From assembly GCA_016711705.1 (NCBI GenBank), contig JADJSK010000002.1:620001-684000 (forward strand): a DNA stretch of 64,000 nucleotides. The letters are read 5' to 3'. Positions within the stretch are counted from its first letter, which is position 1. The number at the start of each line of letters is the position of its first letter. The DNA comes from Candidatus Brachybacter algidus. GTDB taxonomy: Bacteria > Bacteroidota > Bacteroidia > Chitinophagales > Saprospiraceae. Shown in pieces: positions 29,401-36,364 of this stretch. Made by a program: the position numbers and the translations under genes. A model generated the notes under the pieces. The model was not told where the DNA came from. It was given only the letters and a program-made list of their open reading frames with translations, and did no database searches.

Positions 29401-30462
29401 AGTGATTTCATTGCTTATTACTTTATTTCCAGAACAGTCAGCAAAACTATTTATTATACAAAAGATCTTATCTCCATTATGCAAATTATTCAAAGTGAGC
29501 GTACTGTTATCTGTGCCTACAGATGAATTATTCAGATACCAAGAATATACTATTGGAGGTACACCATTAGTTACATTAGCCGTAAATGTGGCAGAATTCG
29601 TCGGGCAGGCAGGGAATACAGGATCACTTGTGATATCCAGAGTTACGACTTCAGAGCTAAAGCTGTTGCTTTTGATAAATACACCAGAGTCTAATGCAGA
29701 ATCAGAAACATCGGAAATGGCTAATTTAATAGTATAAATCTGGCAGGATTGAACTGTTTGAGTGGCTAATAATGTAGTGGTGAGGCCGTTAAATTCTATA
29801 GTTGTACTACCCGAATTGTTGATGTAATATGCGGTAAAAGGGCTTCCGGGGCCAGGACTGGTGCAATTAAGAATATTTCCGCCTGGACCTGGTACACCAT
29901 TATTAATTGTATTTATTGTAACAGGTATATTTGTTCCAGGTACTAACGCCAGATTCTTTTTGCCTACTATGCCTGGACCACTTAGGAAGAATCCAAAAAC
30001 ATCATTAAAGCTAGTACAATTATATTGAGGATATTCTTCTGATCCGAAGACAAATTCAAAATTGATTTCTGTGCCTATGGCTCTGAATTGAAATTCAAGA
30101 TATGCGGCATCATTTATACTTCCTGTGCTCAAGAGGTCGAGGTCAGGATCGCTGCCACCCGATGTATTTGCGCTCATGACAGGCCCTCCTGCAGGCGCAC
30201 CAATTGGAGTTACAAAACCACTTGATAAAACGACGCCATTAGTCATTGGTAAGGAAGTCGCAAATGCTGTAAAAATACCTTTGGAATTACCATCACCAAC
30301 GTATGTGGCAGAAATGACATCAACACCTGGACCAACCAATTCCTGGGCCATTTGCATGGCTGTAGCTCCGGTATTAACCGAGAATTGACTATATGCTGTG
30401 TTTAAAAATAAAAGAAAGATAGACCCAAAAATGAATTTGTAAAAAGGGGCATAACGATACAT
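20446..30462 (-). CDS. Giant secreted repeat adhesin with choice-of-anchor L-like domain and T9SS type B (CHU) tail
   Basis: A 3338-residue exported protein. Signal peptide 1-25 (FIFGSIFLLFLNTAYS) precedes a choice-of-anchor L-type domain at about 30-270 (FEFVFGSEEYPQYN, FGFFLSGPG). An Ig-like region follows (275-410). Residues 413-1477 are 15 tandem 71-residue repeats (LGPYC, TGTWSP, YTFTP), each with two cysteines about 46 apart, likely disulphide bonded. Residues 1478-2997 are a second array of alternating modules with LC-DD-P, NAG-D--IC and DPDG-GPC motifs. The tail has further Ig-like domains and a gliding/CHU C-terminal domain from about 3243 (VPNIFTPNGDGVNDL, FSRWGELVFE), the T9SS type B signal. 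It is probably a cell-surface adhesin related in concept to SprB. Substrate unknown. It has a 437-nt upstream region and its own terminator. Confidence 0.9.
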   Translation of the reverse strand: MYRYAPFYKFIFGSIFLLFLNTAYSQFSVNTGATAMQMAQELVGPGVDVISATYVGDGNSKGIFTAFATSLPMTNGVVLSSGFVTPIGAPAGGPVMSANTSGGSDPDLDLLSTGSINDAAYLEFQFRAIGTEINFEFVFGSEEYPQYNCTSFNDVFGFFLSGPGIVGKKNLALVPGTNIPVTINTINNGVPGPGGNILNCTSPGPGSPFTAYYINNSGSTTIEFNGLTTTLLATQTVQSCQIYTIKLAISDVSDSALDSGVFIKSNSFSSEVVTLDITSDPVFPACPTNSATFTANVTNGVPPIVYSWYLNNSSVGTDNSTLTLNNLHNGDKIFCIINSFADCSGNKVISNEITVTFLPYTYETLNVAICQGQSYVFNGITYTTSTNAPLDTLPNPPGCDKIVNLHLVVNPSIQATMAPIGPFCIGDTPPSLPGTSSNTPPLAGTWSPPTINTSAAGTSSYTFTPDPSVCALPVTIDITINPKIIPTFNQLGPYCKGAVPGTLPGSSTNSPPITGTWSPAVISTGASGSTVYTFTPGAGICATQTTMTIVINEPVLPTFAPIGPLCQNSTAPTLPGSSTNAPPITGTWSPAVINTSTPGTVTYTFTPTAGQCALPATMSITIDPEITPTFTQLGPYCKGATPPTLPGSSTNAPPITGTWSPSVINTSNPGSFVYTFTPTAGICAKVVTMTIVIDPPIQPTFTQLGPYCKDAVPGTFSNSSTNVPPITGTWNPAVINTSAPGSFVYTFTPTAGQCADPALMTIVIDPPVIPTFAPIAPLCQNSTPIVLPNTSNNSPGITGTWSPMPVNTSTVGTSTYTFTPTPGLCALPTTLDITIKAPIVPVFTPIGPLCQNSSAPALPTSSNDAPPIMGTWVPSVINTSTAGTFIFTFTPNASECALPTTMSIVIDPEITPTFTQLGPYCKNATPDILPNNSNNIPPIPGTWNPAVINTSTPGTTTYTFTPNAGVCAKIVTMMITIDAPILPTFTQLGPYCKDAIPGILPLSSTNSPAITGTWIPAIINTSTPGTFVFTFTPDAGQCADPATMSVVINPPVLPTFVPIPPICLNATPVVLPNNSTNSPPITGSWNPNPVNTSTLGTTTYTFTPNVGECALPTTMDITIKPPIVPTFSPFGPYCQNSAGITLPSSSTNAPPITGSWSPSVVNTSTPGITTYTFTPSAIECATPISVQIEILPEILPVFTQLGPYCYGDPLDPLPTNSENTPPIPGTWSPSVIDPNGTGAVVYTFTPTPGICSPPITMVITINKPVQAFISTIGPFCLNSIPPNLPLISNDVPPITGTWSPSVISTSAVGVINYTFTPDPGQCTSPTNIPITIFTPPTPTFTQLGPFCKNSAGVTLPNFSNDNPTVTGIWNPAVVNTANAGNSVYTFTPDPGQCAGPATMSINITAPTIPSFDGIGPFCNGEIPPSLPALSTNNPPIVGNWDPPFINTTVNGPSIYTFTPNENECASINTLSIIINPLPQINISPVPQLCIDSAAVTLTATPAGGTWSGTNVIGNTFDPLAGGTFSIFYTYTDGNGCTNVASTDVVVNDCSCMNPASADAGPDGSICEGGTFNLNGQIFISSNSTWSSTGTGIFGNVSNPITTYTPSQADYALGSVTLTLLAFDPDGSGPCSATSDQMVLTITNTPVNIFPVQPLCANDQSFMLNASPPGGIWAGQGVLGNFFDPASAGAGVHTVTYTLTGGCTGSGSINITVHPGVNVSINPVAQLCSDDPAVFLVGNPAGGIFLGPGITGNVFTPSTPGTFNIDYLYTDGNLCSYIATIPIVVVNCNCINPPIANAGSDANICPNTPYNLTGSISFSNSSLWTTSGTGVFANASNAITTYTPSAADLLAGSVTLTLTALDPDGIGPCIAASDDMVITFNIISIQIDPVNPICSNNAIVSLNALPSGGTFSGSGVSGNTFNPMTAGPGSHVITYTISTPCPSNKTITIIVNPLPLVSINNIADLCLDDAPVALTGNPAGGTFSGGGIVGNVFTPSSVGNFTINYTYTNSNGCTAASSTTIGVTDCNCTNPASANAGPNAIVCEGNTYQLFGSITVAASASWSTSGDGTFNNPLILNSIYTPGSNDLANGSVILALTTSDPDGVGPCSPVSDDITLTFEQLSININIQAPICIDAGLVTLVATPSGGVFSGVGVSGNTFDPSIAGTGVHVVTYTVSGNCSGFATISITVNPLPIINIDNVGLLCIDDSPINLTASPTGGVFTGINVNAGIFTPSSAGVFAITYKYTDTNGCDAESMINITVNDCGCLDPALANAGSDASICKGSDYQLNGSIGIALASQWSTSGDGTFDNVNALNAIYTPGPSDILSGAVILTLTTSDPDGNGPCHEATDQMTLTITTIPVNINQAGPLCIDGGIITLSAIPSGGIFSGAGIIGNNFDPLMAGVGNHVINYTLNGNCPASTTTLITVNPLPIVNINAVGPLCIDDDPVLLVGLPSGGTFSGGGIVNNIFTPSNAGTFTVKYSYSDGNGCTNSITSDILIEDCGCLNPATAYAGNDINICAGQIASLNGIITVSTNAIWSTSGDGVFSNSQSLSSDYTPGVLDIANGSVTLSLITSDPDGSGPCHAALDLVVITISQIQIVITPVQNVCIDGNLVTLSATPANGVFSGAGVSGNIFNPAIAGQGSHTITYTIGGNCPGSKTFVIIVNPLPLVSIASAGPLCIDDAPITLNGSPSGGTFSGQGVTNNSFNPTQAGIFTIGYVFINNNGCTNSASIDIAVNDCGCANPASANAGPNGIICAGQKYNVNGTISGTTNSIWTTSGTGTFDDPASLNTVYNPSASDIINGSVTLMLTAVDPDGSGPCHSFTDELKLTITPSPNIDILTSPISLCLDDDPINLSANPSNGAWSGNGVSGSTFNPGIAGLGSHTIYYNVQSGNCSSIDSVILSVTDCGCNILISVNAGPDLSICENGKILINAQVTGTSNFTWSTSGSGTFVNKNYASTEYIPSTLDRLNQVIILTITTEDPDGAGPCISKKDEISVRITTLIDVDLLVDHTDCLEATGSVTVLPPASNLLIFSVDDGGTFTELPIFKGLLPGNYTLIYKEPISGCQSSTNFVIDPPPVVTANWKLTSKACTSALTNFIDVLSTQNMTMPIFIYVDNNLMVTTSKLPVKIDNLSIGDHTLIITDSKGCEITDDFSITESSNIDIDIQGVYVVDEGEEVTLIPEISGPYTSIIWTPGTYLSCTTCLTPRCKPKKEITYTVEVTNEQGCKDEITVRVVIRKKINIFVPNIFTPNGDGVNDLVTVFTDDNIKIIDNLKIFSRWGELVFERSNFIPNIESEGWDGIFKNQEMNPAVFAWVVEVNIPGEGIRILKGDVTLIR
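21472..26031 (-). repeat. Second repeat array of the adhesin (six a, seven b and six c modules)
   Basis: The protein alternates module a (LC-DD-P, GG-FSG-G, YTY-NGC), module b (DC-C-NPA, NAG-D--IC, WSTSGDGTF, DPDG-GPC) and module c (a homologue of a, with IDPV-LC and GNCxxxxxI-VNPLP). The order is (a-b-c) six times, then a final b. A full triad is about 238 residues; the last c joins directly to b7 without an a module. Confidence 0.85.
26032..29226 (-). repeat. First repeat array of the adhesin: 15 units of 213 bp
   Basis: Fifteen exact-length 71-codon units (residues 413-1477). Conserved positions are LGPYC or IGPLC near position 10, TGTWSP near 31, NTS near 40, YTFTP near 49 and a second Cys near 58. 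Length is kept without indels while sequence has diverged. Confidence 0.92.
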
Positions 30463-30899
30463 AGGTAAATAAATTTAAAAGAGCAAAAAAAGGCGGTCAA
30501 AATTCTACTTTGTATCTTTTGTAAATTGTTTGTTAAAACACCTGCGAATTTAGGAATTATTGTGCAATTTTGTCACAATTCATTAATAATATCTTTGAGA
30601 TTAGTTATCTATTGAAATAATTTCTAATTTATAATATTTATTTGAAGTTTTGGTGTATTGGTTAGATTATTTCTATTTATTTATTTGTATTATTTTGATT
30701 GTTTTAAAATTAAAATTGCCAATTTTGTATATTTATGACATTTAACATCGATATTATTGCTTTTTTAAATTTTTTATTTAATTATTCATTCAGATATTTG
30801 TTAACATATGGTCTTTTTAAGATGAATGGTCATTTTTTATTTGACCAAACAAATTTTTTATATGAAGGATAAATTTAATATATATACCTTAGCAAAATT
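30463..30899. other. AT-rich divergent intergenic region upstream of the adhesin
   Basis: No gene is seen. It must carry the promoters of two divergent genes. Noted are an inverted repeat ATTGTG/CACAAT (30559-30564, 30574-30579; 9-nt spacer) and TATCTTTG at 30590-30597 on the plus strand. No good TAnnTTTG was found on the minus strand for the adhesin. Confidence 0.55.
30861..30892 (+). promoter_or_regulatory. Possible promoter directly abutting the DUF4403-like gene
   Basis: TATG (30861-30864), a 20-nt spacer and TACCTTAG (30885-30892) match the consensus with two mismatches. The ATG follows 7 nt later, so the message could be leaderless or nearly so. Confidence 0.4.
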
Positions 30900-32171
30900 A
30901 TGGAGATGAAGAATGAATCATGCATTTTAATCAACGATCTGAGTGTTCAGGTTGAAACGGCAGAACTCAACAAGTTGATAAATACACAAATAGATCAACT
31001 TTTCAAATCAAGAGGACCTATTGTTATCAGCGTGCTTAATGATCAGGAAATACTTATTACTCCTATTTCTAACGCGGATATTTCGATAAGTAATGATCGC
31101 ATACATGGTTATCTTCCTGTTAAAATTGAAACAAATCTAAGAGTACCTGTAAAAGCCGTCAAAGTAGAAGCTGAACTCATGGTTGAATTTGAATCTACCT
31201 TGATTATTGAGGGTGAAAGCAATATTAAAGTAACATCTAGTATAATAAATATTGAGTGGACAACAGGTCCGGATATCACTCCCAAATTAGTTGACTTTAT
31301 TGTTCCTGATGAAATGGTCAAAGATATTGTTCAAGACTCATTGCCAACCATTAATGAAAAGATTAACGAGACACTTGCGGAAGTGGTGAATCTCAGCTCT
31401 TTACTAACAAAAACTGTTTGGCACAAAATATTAGAAATACCTTTAAAAAATGAAGAATCAATGTTTCTTTCTGTCAAGCCTGAATACATTGAGATTTACA
31501 AGGTCAATATCCTGGAAAACTTAATAAAGTTAGCGATTAACACCAGAGTCATAGTTAAGCCGATTGAATCCTCAGAACGACCTGATACAAAATATCAACC
31601 AAAGGTGACATTTCTTGAGTCTTATGCTGATAATAAACCTCTTTATATTGAAGTCCGATTGGACCTTCAGTCTCTTGATCTGCCTGCATTGAAAGTTGTT
31701 AAATCCTTGGGAAGTATTGAAAAAGCGATTGGATGCACTATTGAAAAAATCTTAGTCAGACCGGTAGGGGAGGATGGAGTTGCAATAGCGATGCGACTTA
31801 AAGGTACTTTGAATGGAGGTCTTTCTATCGCTGGTAATCCTGTGGTGGACCAGCAAAACTTAATGCTTGATATTGAGAGCCTGACTTTCAATTTTTCAGG
31901 TAAAAATGTACTCTCTTCTTTAAAAGGCAATATTGCTCTTTCTGTTGCCAAATCATTTATGCGCAAACAATTTCCAATAGCACTTAAGCCTTATATCGAT
32001 AACCTAATATCGACAGTTAATGAAATGATGTCAAATCTTCAATTGGCCAATGGATTGTTTTTAAAAGGAGATATCCATGAGTGGCAGTTGTTAAAAATGG
32101 ATATTCATAATGGACAGGCTATTATGATAGTTAACTCCAATCTAACCATGGAGCTAGTTCCAGAAAAATAA
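30900..32171 (+). CDS. DUF4403-like protein (possible lipid-binding tubular fold)
   Basis: A 423-residue protein of alternating amphipathic strands with motifs such as LPVKIETNLRVPVKAV, PKLVDFIVPDEMV, KEWQLL-like HEWQLLKMDIHNGQA and a long C-terminal strand set. The pattern of two similar halves and the IPLKNEESMFLSVKPEYIEI segment resemble DUF4403 proteins, which are usually exported. Here no signal peptide or lipobox is visible: the N-terminus is MEMKNESCILINDLSVQVETAEL, so the protein looks cytosolic or the start is misplaced. No upstream ATG in frame is apparent and a promoter abuts this ATG. The family call is moderate, the function unknown. Confidence 0.55.
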   Translation: MEMKNESCILINDLSVQVETAELNKLINTQIDQLFKSRGPIVISVLNDQEILITPISNADISISNDRIHGYLPVKIETNLRVPVKAVKVEAELMVEFESTLIIEGESNIKVTSSIINIEWTTGPDITPKLVDFIVPDEMVKDIVQDSLPTINEKINETLAEVVNLSSLLTKTVWHKILEIPLKNEESMFLSVKPEYIEIYKVNILENLIKLAINTRVIVKPIESSERPDTKYQPKVTFLESYADNKPLYIEVRLDLQSLDLPALKVVKSLGSIEKAIGCTIEKILVRPVGEDGVAIAMRLKGTLNGGLSIAGNPVVDQQNLMLDIESLTFNFSGKNVLSSLKGNIALSVAKSFMRKQFPIALKPYIDNLISTVNEMMSNLQLANGLFLKGDIHEWQLLKMDIHNGQAIMIVNSNLTMELVPEK

Positions 32172-32276
32172 TTAATCAACTAAAGTTTCGGAGCAAAATA
32201 ATTTCTATAAAAGTTTTGATATCATTTAACTTGAAGTTGGAAGGTTCCCCGCCGTCATTGCACTTAGTCTGGCAAG

Positions 32277-32307
32277 CTTCTAATTTCTAATTTCTGACTT
32301 CTAAATT
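32277..32307. repeat. Word-like repeat tract (TTCTAATTTCTAATTTCTGACTTC)
   Basis: Short near-repeats of TTCTAATTTC, in reverse orientation to the TTAGAAGTCAGAAATTAGAA words upstream of glyS (50501-51010). It lies between convergent genes, where no clear terminator is seen. Confidence 0.65.
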
Positions 32308-32362
32308 TAAGGTGAGTGCTGAATATCTTCTGGGAAAAACAAGTGTCCCCGAAACGAATAAA

Positions 32363-33064
32363 TTATAGATCGCCTAATTGTGGTCTAATTATTATTTCTT
32401 CTACACATGCTGCAGGGCTAAGTTGTGCAGCATTGAATATACATTTTGCAATATCCAGGGCATCCATCAATCTTTCATCAGGAAGATCAGCCCCTGCCCA
32501 TGAGTTGGACCAAGTTGCTCCAGGTAATACTGCAGTTACCTTTACTCCAAAAGTCTTTAACTCCTCTCTTAAGTTCTGAGTCAATCCATAGAGGGCAAAT
32601 TTTGAAATTGAATAAGAACCTCCATTACTATAAGCTTTGAGGCTAGCTACTGAACAAATATTGAATATATGACCTGTCCCCGCGGATTTCATTGAAGGGA
32701 TCAGCCTCCTACACAGTGTGTAAACTGATGAAAAATTGACCATCATCATTGTCTGATGATCTTCTAAAGATTCTTCAAGGATATTACCGGGAAGAAAAAT
32801 TCCAGCATTATTAACAAGAATGTCAATTGTAAATTCTAGGTTGGATACAAAATCACAGAAGTAATTCACTTCCTCAATATGCGAAAAATCAGCAGCAAGA
32901 ATGTGAACTTTTAATTCGGGATACTTTTTCTGTAATTCAATTTTCTGGTCTTCAAGATCAATTAAAGTCCTTGATGTAAGAATGATCTCGGTCGCAAAAG
33001 GGGCAAATACATCTGTGATTGCTTTGCCAATGCCTTTGGTACTGCCTGTAATTAAAACTTTCAT
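32363..33064 (-). CDS. Short-chain dehydrogenase/reductase
   Basis: A 233-residue classical SDR. It has the cofactor motif TGSTKGIGKA at 7-16, the NNAG motif near 88, catalytic Ser in CSVAS and the YSISK active-site pair near 150. It is a cytosolic NAD(P)H-dependent oxidoreductase; the SRTL region after beta-2 would favour NADPH (inference). Substrate unknown, although the fold and length match 3-ketoacyl reductase/sepiapterin reductase-like enzymes. It lies 7 nt downstream of the GH18 gene on the same strand, so the two are cotranscribed. Confidence 0.92.
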   Translation of the reverse strand: MKVLITGSTKGIGKAITDVFAPFATEIILTSRTLIDLEDQKIELQKKYPELKVHILAADFSHIEEVNYFCDFVSNLEFTIDILVNNAGIFLPGNILEESLEDHQTMMMVNFSSVYTLCRRLIPSMKSAGTGHIFNICSVASLKAYSNGGSYSISKFALYGLTQNLREELKTFGVKVTAVLPGATWSNSWAGADLPDERLMDALDIAKCIFNAAQLSPAACVEEIIIRPQLGDL

Positions 33065-33071
33065 ATGTGTA

Positions 33072-34301
33072 TCAACCTTTTAGCTTCATTATTTTCTGAG
33101 TCGTTGGTCTCAAACCTGGTTCGACCAATGAGAGGATATAAACTCCTCTGGGATAAACTGCAAGATCAAAGTTGATAACATCGGTAAATTCATCGAAATG
33201 TATCTGCTCATTGGCACAGCCGACTATATCCTTCAACACGAAATATGCTCCCGGTACCAGATTATTCTCTATGTGAATGGCCAATTGACTTTCGTCAGAT
33301 TGTATGACTGTAAATTTTTTAATTTTGGGAAAGAATGTCCCTACACCGCCCGTCATTGCAGTATTGTGGACATAATGTAAAAGCGAGTAATCACCATCTT
33401 CTCCTATTGCATCCTGACCTATTTCCCACAACATTACACCTCCACATTGTTGTTTAGCCAATTGTGTTTTTTCAATGATTGTCGGAATACTGTTGTAATA
33501 AGTCTTTTTTGTATTGTCTGCAAAAGCAAGCTCAGGATCCGCGCTTATAATTGAAGCAAAGGTCTTTCCCCGAACTGGTTTTTTAGCAAAATCATAGCCA
33601 TAAAAAGGAATTCCAAGATTAATTCTCGAGCGCGGTATATTGCAAGTATTCACCCAAAATTCTATTGATTTCTCTGCGAGATCGAATGAGGAATGTTGTC
33701 TGATGACATTAGGTTGCCAAGGTCCCGCATTGTCATAAGCCATGACATTTATATAATCAAAATTATCGAAGTCCGCATTAGTAAGGACATTGTATCGTTT
33801 CATTGCAGGGAAGGCCGCACTGATTTCAAAATTATTAATTCTTATCGAATCACTTAATTCGGCTACGAATCCGGGATAATCTGAGGTAATATTGTTCCAT
33901 TCAAGATCCACATCAACACCATCAAGATTGTTTATCTTCAGAAAGGTTACGATTTGATTAATAAATGCACTGCGATTACTCAGCAACATATATTTTTTCC
34001 AGTAGGCAAATTGTGCTCCATTTAATCCACCACCTGCCAGAGAAAGTATAACTTTTAAATCGGGATTTTTCTCTTTGGATCTTCTGATCACGTATGGATA
34101 GTCCCCTTTTAGTGTAATTTTACCATCATAAGTAGCTTGCCCAAAAGCCAGGTTCAAATGGGTCAATTTCTCTACTTCTAATTCCTCAATTGTAGAAAAT
34201 CGATAGGTCGGTAGATACCCAATAATCCGAAAATTATCGGCTTTTAATATATTTGACAGGATAAGAAATGAAGTAAAAACTAAATAAAATCGATAATTCA
34301 T
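33072..34301 (-). CDS. Glycoside hydrolase family 18 (chitinase-like), exported
   Basis: A 409-residue protein with signal peptide 1-21 and a GH18 TIM barrel. Strand 3 reads LSLAGGG and strand 4 carries the catalytic DGVDVDLEW motif (Asp127, Asp130, Asp132, Glu134 as acid/base). MAYD at about 185 and the late MLWEIGQD complete the active site. GH18 enzymes hydrolyse chitin, peptidoglycan-like or N-glycan GlcNAc links by substrate-assisted catalysis. The last 75 residues (GAYFVLKD, YPRGVYILSL, KIMKLKG) look like a divergent T9SS type A sorting domain, so surface delivery or secretion is probable. A -7-like element lies on the minus strand at 34327-34334. Confidence 0.9.
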   Translation of the reverse strand: MNYRFYLVFTSFLILSNILKADNFRIIGYLPTYRFSTIEELEVEKLTHLNLAFGQATYDGKITLKGDYPYVIRRSKEKNPDLKVILSLAGGGLNGAQFAYWKKYMLLSNRSAFINQIVTFLKINNLDGVDVDLEWNNITSDYPGFVAELSDSIRINNFEISAAFPAMKRYNVLTNADFDNFDYINVMAYDNAGPWQPNVIRQHSSFDLAEKSIEFWVNTCNIPRSRINLGIPFYGYDFAKKPVRGKTFASIISADPELAFADNTKKTYYNSIPTIIEKTQLAKQQCGGVMLWEIGQDAIGEDGDYSLLHYVHNTAMTGGVGTFFPKIKKFTVIQSDESQLAIHIENNLVPGAYFVLKDIVGCANEQIHFDEFTDVINFDLAVYPRGVYILSLVEPGLRPTTQKIMKLKG

Positions 34302-34357
34302 TTGGGAAATGCTTTATGACAAAGCACAAATATAGACAAATTTTATATATGAAATTA

Positions 34358-35164
34358 TTATATTTGTCTTTCCTGACCATTATAGATATTATAACCGGTA
34401 TCTTTAAAAAAACCGATCAAAGTGACATTAAATTGAAAGGCTGTTTCAATGGCAAGACTGGTCGCCGCTCCGATCGAAATAATCGTAGTACAATTCATCC
34501 TAACGGCTTTTTGAATTAGCTCATAACAAGACCTTCCACTCAGACAAAGTATGTATTCATCTGATGCTAGAAGCCCATTTTTGAACAGGTAACCGGCGCA
34601 CTTATCTACGGCGTTGTGTCTACCGACATCTTCTCTTAACACAATTAATTTTCCTTTATAGTTAAAAACTGCCGCACTATGACTGCCGCCTGTGAGGACA
34701 AATGATTTTTGATTTAATCTGATCTCTTCATACATACTTTTTATAATCTCCGGAGAGAATAATTTATTTACCTTTTTTGGCTCTGAATGCATTTTAAGTG
34801 CATCTATACTCGACTTACCACATACACCACAACTAGATGTTATATAGAAGTTGCGCTCAGTATCTTTTGTGTCAGTTGAAATATGGTCATTAAAATAAAG
34901 ATTAACCTCACCATCGCCTACTGTAGTTTTGACGATATCTCGTGCTTCATTTATTATGCCTTCGTTAAACATAAAACCGAGTGCAAGTTCGTCATCATGC
35001 CCTGGTGTTCTCATGGTGATACTTGATGGTTTTTTTCCTAGATCTTTACTAATGGTATTGATCTGAAGCGGTTCTTCGATCATGACATCATCCATAACAG
35101 CTGTTCTTTGATTCTTTTTAAATTTAATGATATCAACTGATTGTATTAAAATTTTTTGCTCCAT
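34358..35164 (-). CDS. fdhD: Formate dehydrogenase accessory sulfurtransferase FdhD
   Basis: A 268-residue FdhD. It has the conserved SSCGVCGKSS motif, whose cysteines (112 and 115) accept sulfur from IscS and pass it to the molybdenum cofactor of formate dehydrogenase. TGGSHSAA and VLREDVGRHNAVDK are also family signatures. The start is ATG at 35164; a TTG three bases upstream is not needed. No formate dehydrogenase or molybdopterin gene lies nearby, so its client enzyme must be encoded elsewhere. It is divergent from the EamA gene. Confidence 0.96.
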   Translation of the reverse strand: MEQKILIQSVDIIKFKKNQRTAVMDDVMIEEPLQINTISKDLGKKPSSITMRTPGHDDELALGFMFNEGIINEARDIVKTTVGDGEVNLYFNDHISTDTKDTERNFYITSSCGVCGKSSIDALKMHSEPKKVNKLFSPEIIKSMYEEIRLNQKSFVLTGGSHSAAVFNYKGKLIVLREDVGRHNAVDKCAGYLFKNGLLASDEYILCLSGRSCYELIQKAVRMNCTTIISIGAATSLAIETAFQFNVTLIGFFKDTGYNIYNGQERQI

Positions 35165-35173
35165 CAAAAACTG

Positions 35174-35207
35174 TTTGTGAATTAGAATTTTAAATATAAT
35201 ACATTTG
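35174..35207 (+). promoter_or_regulatory. Probable promoter of the EamA transporter gene
   Basis: TTTG (35174-35177) and TACATTTG (35200-35207) match the consensus elements, although the 22-nt spacer is slightly long. The predicted leader is about 44 nt. Confidence 0.55.
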
Positions 35208-35257
35208 CCAAAATATTGCGATTGAAGAGAATAAATCCAATAAACAAATTCTGATCT

Positions 35258-36157
35258 ATGGATAATAAAAAGGCTTGGATTGCCTTAGGGATTATATGTA
35301 TTATTTGGGGTACAACTTACTTATTTCTCAAAATTGGGGTGCATGAAATGGCCCCTTTTCTGTTTTCAGGAATTCGTCAAGTAACTGCAGGGATTTTGCT
35401 TTTTATAGGACTCAGGATATTTCTACGACTGGAAAAACCATCTTTAGAGAATGTGTTGAAGCAATCAGCCGCTGGCATACTAATGATTACTGTAGGGAAC
35501 GGTCTTGTCGCATATGGTGAAGTAAGTATTCCAAGTAGTCTTGCAGCAGTCATCTGTGCTTCTATGCCAGTTTGGGTTAGTTTGATTAATTTGGTCACCC
35601 CAGGAGCGATCAAGCTTACTTGGGTTGGATATTTATCCATACTGCTCGGGGTGTGCGGAATATTTTGGTTGTTTTCTGACTCGCTCACTAGTCTAACAGA
35701 TATGAAATATCTATGGGGGACTATCCTTACTTTATTAGCTACTTTTGGTTGGATCGGAGGAAGTTATATTATTAAAAGAGGTTCTGGAAATTCCAATCCT
35801 TTTCTAAACACAGCAATCCAGATGTTCTCGGGAGGATTAGGTTTATTACTGGTCAGCTTAATAATAGGGGAGGAGCATACTTTTAATTTATCTTCATCAG
35901 GATGGGTTGCCATGATTTATCTCATTTTGTTTGGTTCAATTGTAGCCATGATGTCATATGCTTACGCATTGAAGCATTTACCTTTGCCTATTGTGTCTGC
36001 ATATGCTTATATCAATCCTGTGGTAGCTATTATTTTAGGATGGATAGTCCTGAATGAAAAGATGTCCCTCAGTATACTAGGAGCATGTTTGCTAATTATC
36101 TTGAGCGTAGTCCTCCTTAACTTGCCTGTTTCTAAAAGGAAGACAGTATTATATTAA
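35258..36157 (+). CDS. EamA/DMT-superfamily transporter
   Basis: A 299-residue inner-membrane protein with ten hydrophobic segments arranged as two five-span EamA halves. The first half begins WIALGIICIIWGTTYLFLKIG, and the second contains GSIVAMMSYAYALKHLPLP and AYINPVVAIILGWIVLNE, a strong family signature. Drug/metabolite transporters of this type export amino acids, nucleobases or toxic metabolites; the substrate cannot be assigned. It is transcribed alone, divergent from fdhD. Confidence 0.93.
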   Translation: MDNKKAWIALGIICIIWGTTYLFLKIGVHEMAPFLFSGIRQVTAGILLFIGLRIFLRLEKPSLENVLKQSAAGILMITVGNGLVAYGEVSIPSSLAAVICASMPVWVSLINLVTPGAIKLTWVGYLSILLGVCGIFWLFSDSLTSLTDMKYLWGTILTLLATFGWIGGSYIIKRGSGNSNPFLNTAIQMFSGGLGLLLVSLIIGEEHTFNLSSSGWVAMIYLILFGSIVAMMSYAYALKHLPLPIVSAYAYINPVVAIILGWIVLNEKMSLSILGACLLIILSVVLLNLPVSKRKTVLY

Positions 36158-36233
36158 TGTAAATTTGATTTCATTTTGGATGGCGAAATCGAAAATATAG
36201 TGCGGAACGCCGTCTGATGGCTTAAAGTCATCT

Positions 36234-36274
36234 GATGTTTTCGATAATATCTTCTTTAATAAAACGAAAACATC
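36234..36274. repeat. Inverted repeat downstream of the EamA gene
   Basis: Exact 10-bp arms GATGTTTTCG / CGAAAACATC (36234-36243, 36265-36274) are separated by 21 nt in a gap with no gene. GGATGGCG occurs twice nearby (36178 and 36340 regions). It is not a clear terminator. Confidence 0.55.
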
Positions 36275-36364
36275 AAACGACTCTTTATTTGAAAGAGCAT
36301 CTAAATTTGAAATGTAGCATTATGAAGATTGTGATACGTCGGATGGCGTAACCAACTCATTCTA

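Noticed and set aside
20446..30462. Many plus-strand frames opposite the adhesin
   Set aside because: They are shadows of a low-complexity Pro/Thr/Ser-rich minus-strand gene and have no independent support.
30559..30579. CRP/FNR-like operator before the DUF4403-like gene
   Set aside because: The arms match only partly and the spacer is 9 nt rather than the 8 nt between TGTG and CACA of a CRP site.
34316..34519. Plus-strand 67-codon frame near fdhD
   Set aside because: It lies antisense to fdhD and has no recognisable motif.
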